A stretch of 64,000 nucleotides of DNA from Clostridium scatologenes (GTDB lineage Bacteria > Bacillota > Clostridia > Clostridiales > Clostridiaceae). Positions 63,720 to 64,000 of this stretch are shown in pieces (within the stretch, counting starts at the first letter, position 1; every line of letters starts with the position of its first letter). The DNA is taken from contig NZ_CP009933.1 of NCBI RefSeq assembly GCF_000968375.1, positions 3,472,001 through 3,536,000 of the forward strand, written 5' to 3'. The translations under genes were made by a program, and so were the position numbers. A model generated the notes under the pieces. That model saw only the letters and a list, made by a program, of their open reading frames with translations. It did not search any database and was not told the origin of the DNA.

Positions 63720-63762
63720 CATCTGCATTCAAATCCTCTTAAAGACCATTGGAATGCAGATG
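63720..63762 (+). other. Hairpin after the permease gene
   Basis: CATCTGCATTC (63720-63730) pairs perfectly with GAATGCAGATG (63752-63762) around 21 bases. No U-tract follows, so it may be an attenuator or RNA-stability element before the next gene rather than a terminator. Confidence 0.45.
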
Positions 63763-63784
63763 ATATTGAGAAGAGGTGGTTTAA

Positions 63785-64000
63785 ATGTCTTTAATGATGC
63801 CTGGCTGTATTTTAATGCTCATACTTGTTATCAGTATGCTATATGAACCAAGAAGTTTCTGGAATGCACTACTGCTTATGATGGCAATTGGCATTTTTCT
63901 TCTTGGATTTGGCTCTGCACCGGGAATCCGTGGAATGATTCTTGGTATTTTAACACTGCTACTAATACCATTAACTTTTCTTGTTACTGCCATATTCCTC
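63785..64000 (+). CDS. Membrane protein, 5' end only (cut by window edge)
   Basis: 72 codons run open to the window edge. ATG 63785 follows AAGAGGTGG. Three hydrophobic stretches (about residues 5-20, 26-45, 50-72) are visible, with LGFGSAPGIRGMILG between the second and third. It could be the N-terminal membrane region of a YdcF/SanA-like protein, but too little is present to decide. It belongs to the G+C-richer block by base use. Confidence 0.65.
   Translation, partial: MSLMMPGCILMLILVISMLYEPRSFWNALLLMMAIGIFLLGFGSAPGIRGMILGILTLLLIPLTFLVTAIFL

Overview
The window comes from a low-GC Firmicute, most likely Clostridium sensu stricto. The evidence is the strong A+T bias, GGAGG-type ribosome sites with many TTG/GTG starts, and clostridial anaerobic genes (hybrid cluster protein, corrinoid methyltransferases, a molybdenum hydroxylase cluster, a PfpI/RecJ/M16/KimA gene set). 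Species cannot be fixed from the sequence alone. Most genes lie on the minus strand. No tRNA, rRNA, CRISPR array or complete insertion sequence was seen, but three families of short hairpin-forming dispersed repeats are present.

Layout. 0-9.5 kb: recJ, an orphan copper-chaperone-like gene, a membrane-anchored MutS-like ATPase, a SagB-type flavin dehydrogenase, an M16 peptidase, a KimA-type potassium importer and a DJ-1 protein. 9.7-13 kb: glycerol operon glpF-glpP-glpK, with a perfect cre palindrome and a leader terminator of the kind GlpP antiterminates. 13-18 kb: topoisomerase IV parE-parC. 18.2-19.6 kb: PadR repressor plus membrane protein behind a palindromic operator. 19.7-33.8 kb: an eleven-gene minus-strand cluster built around a Mop-type molybdenum aldehyde oxidoreductase and the poorly understood TrsM/TrsS (DVU_155x-type) genes. 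It ends with its own probable sigma-54 activator and starts at a near-consensus sigma-54 promoter with three upstream palindromes. 34-41 kb: ROK glucokinase, a lone receiver protein, YkuS, then an RpiR-regulated sugar PTS operon whose aldolase is GatY/KbaY-like. 41.4-48 kb: corrinoid methyl-transfer operon (CobW GTPase, three UroD-fold methyltransferases, one corrinoid protein, a RACo reactivase).

48.3-50.7 kb is unusual. A tandem glycine riboswitch is followed by the frameshifted stump of an AGCS glycine/alanine symporter, a MITE-like element that interrupts it, and then an intact CycA-type amino acid permease. 51-58.3 kb: LuxR-HTH/DUF2087 regulator, acetyltransferase, an exported or anchored alpha/beta hydrolase with a VanSR-like two-component system, and hcp. 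58.7-64 kb: a visibly more G+C-rich block (response regulator, histidine kinase, ABC ATPase, two-module FtsX permease, start of another membrane protein), probably acquired horizontally as a peptide-antibiotic sensing/efflux module.

My best candidate for an under-described system is the sigma-54-controlled Trs-Mop cluster. A radical SAM enzyme, SAM methyltransferase, AMP-forming CoA ligase-like enzyme, Cys-rich small proteins, molybdopterin maturation proteins (XdhC, MobA-like/HD), a flavin/Fe-S dicluster oxidoreductase, a molybdenum hydroxylase and a dedicated activator are all transcribed in one direction with overlapping ends.
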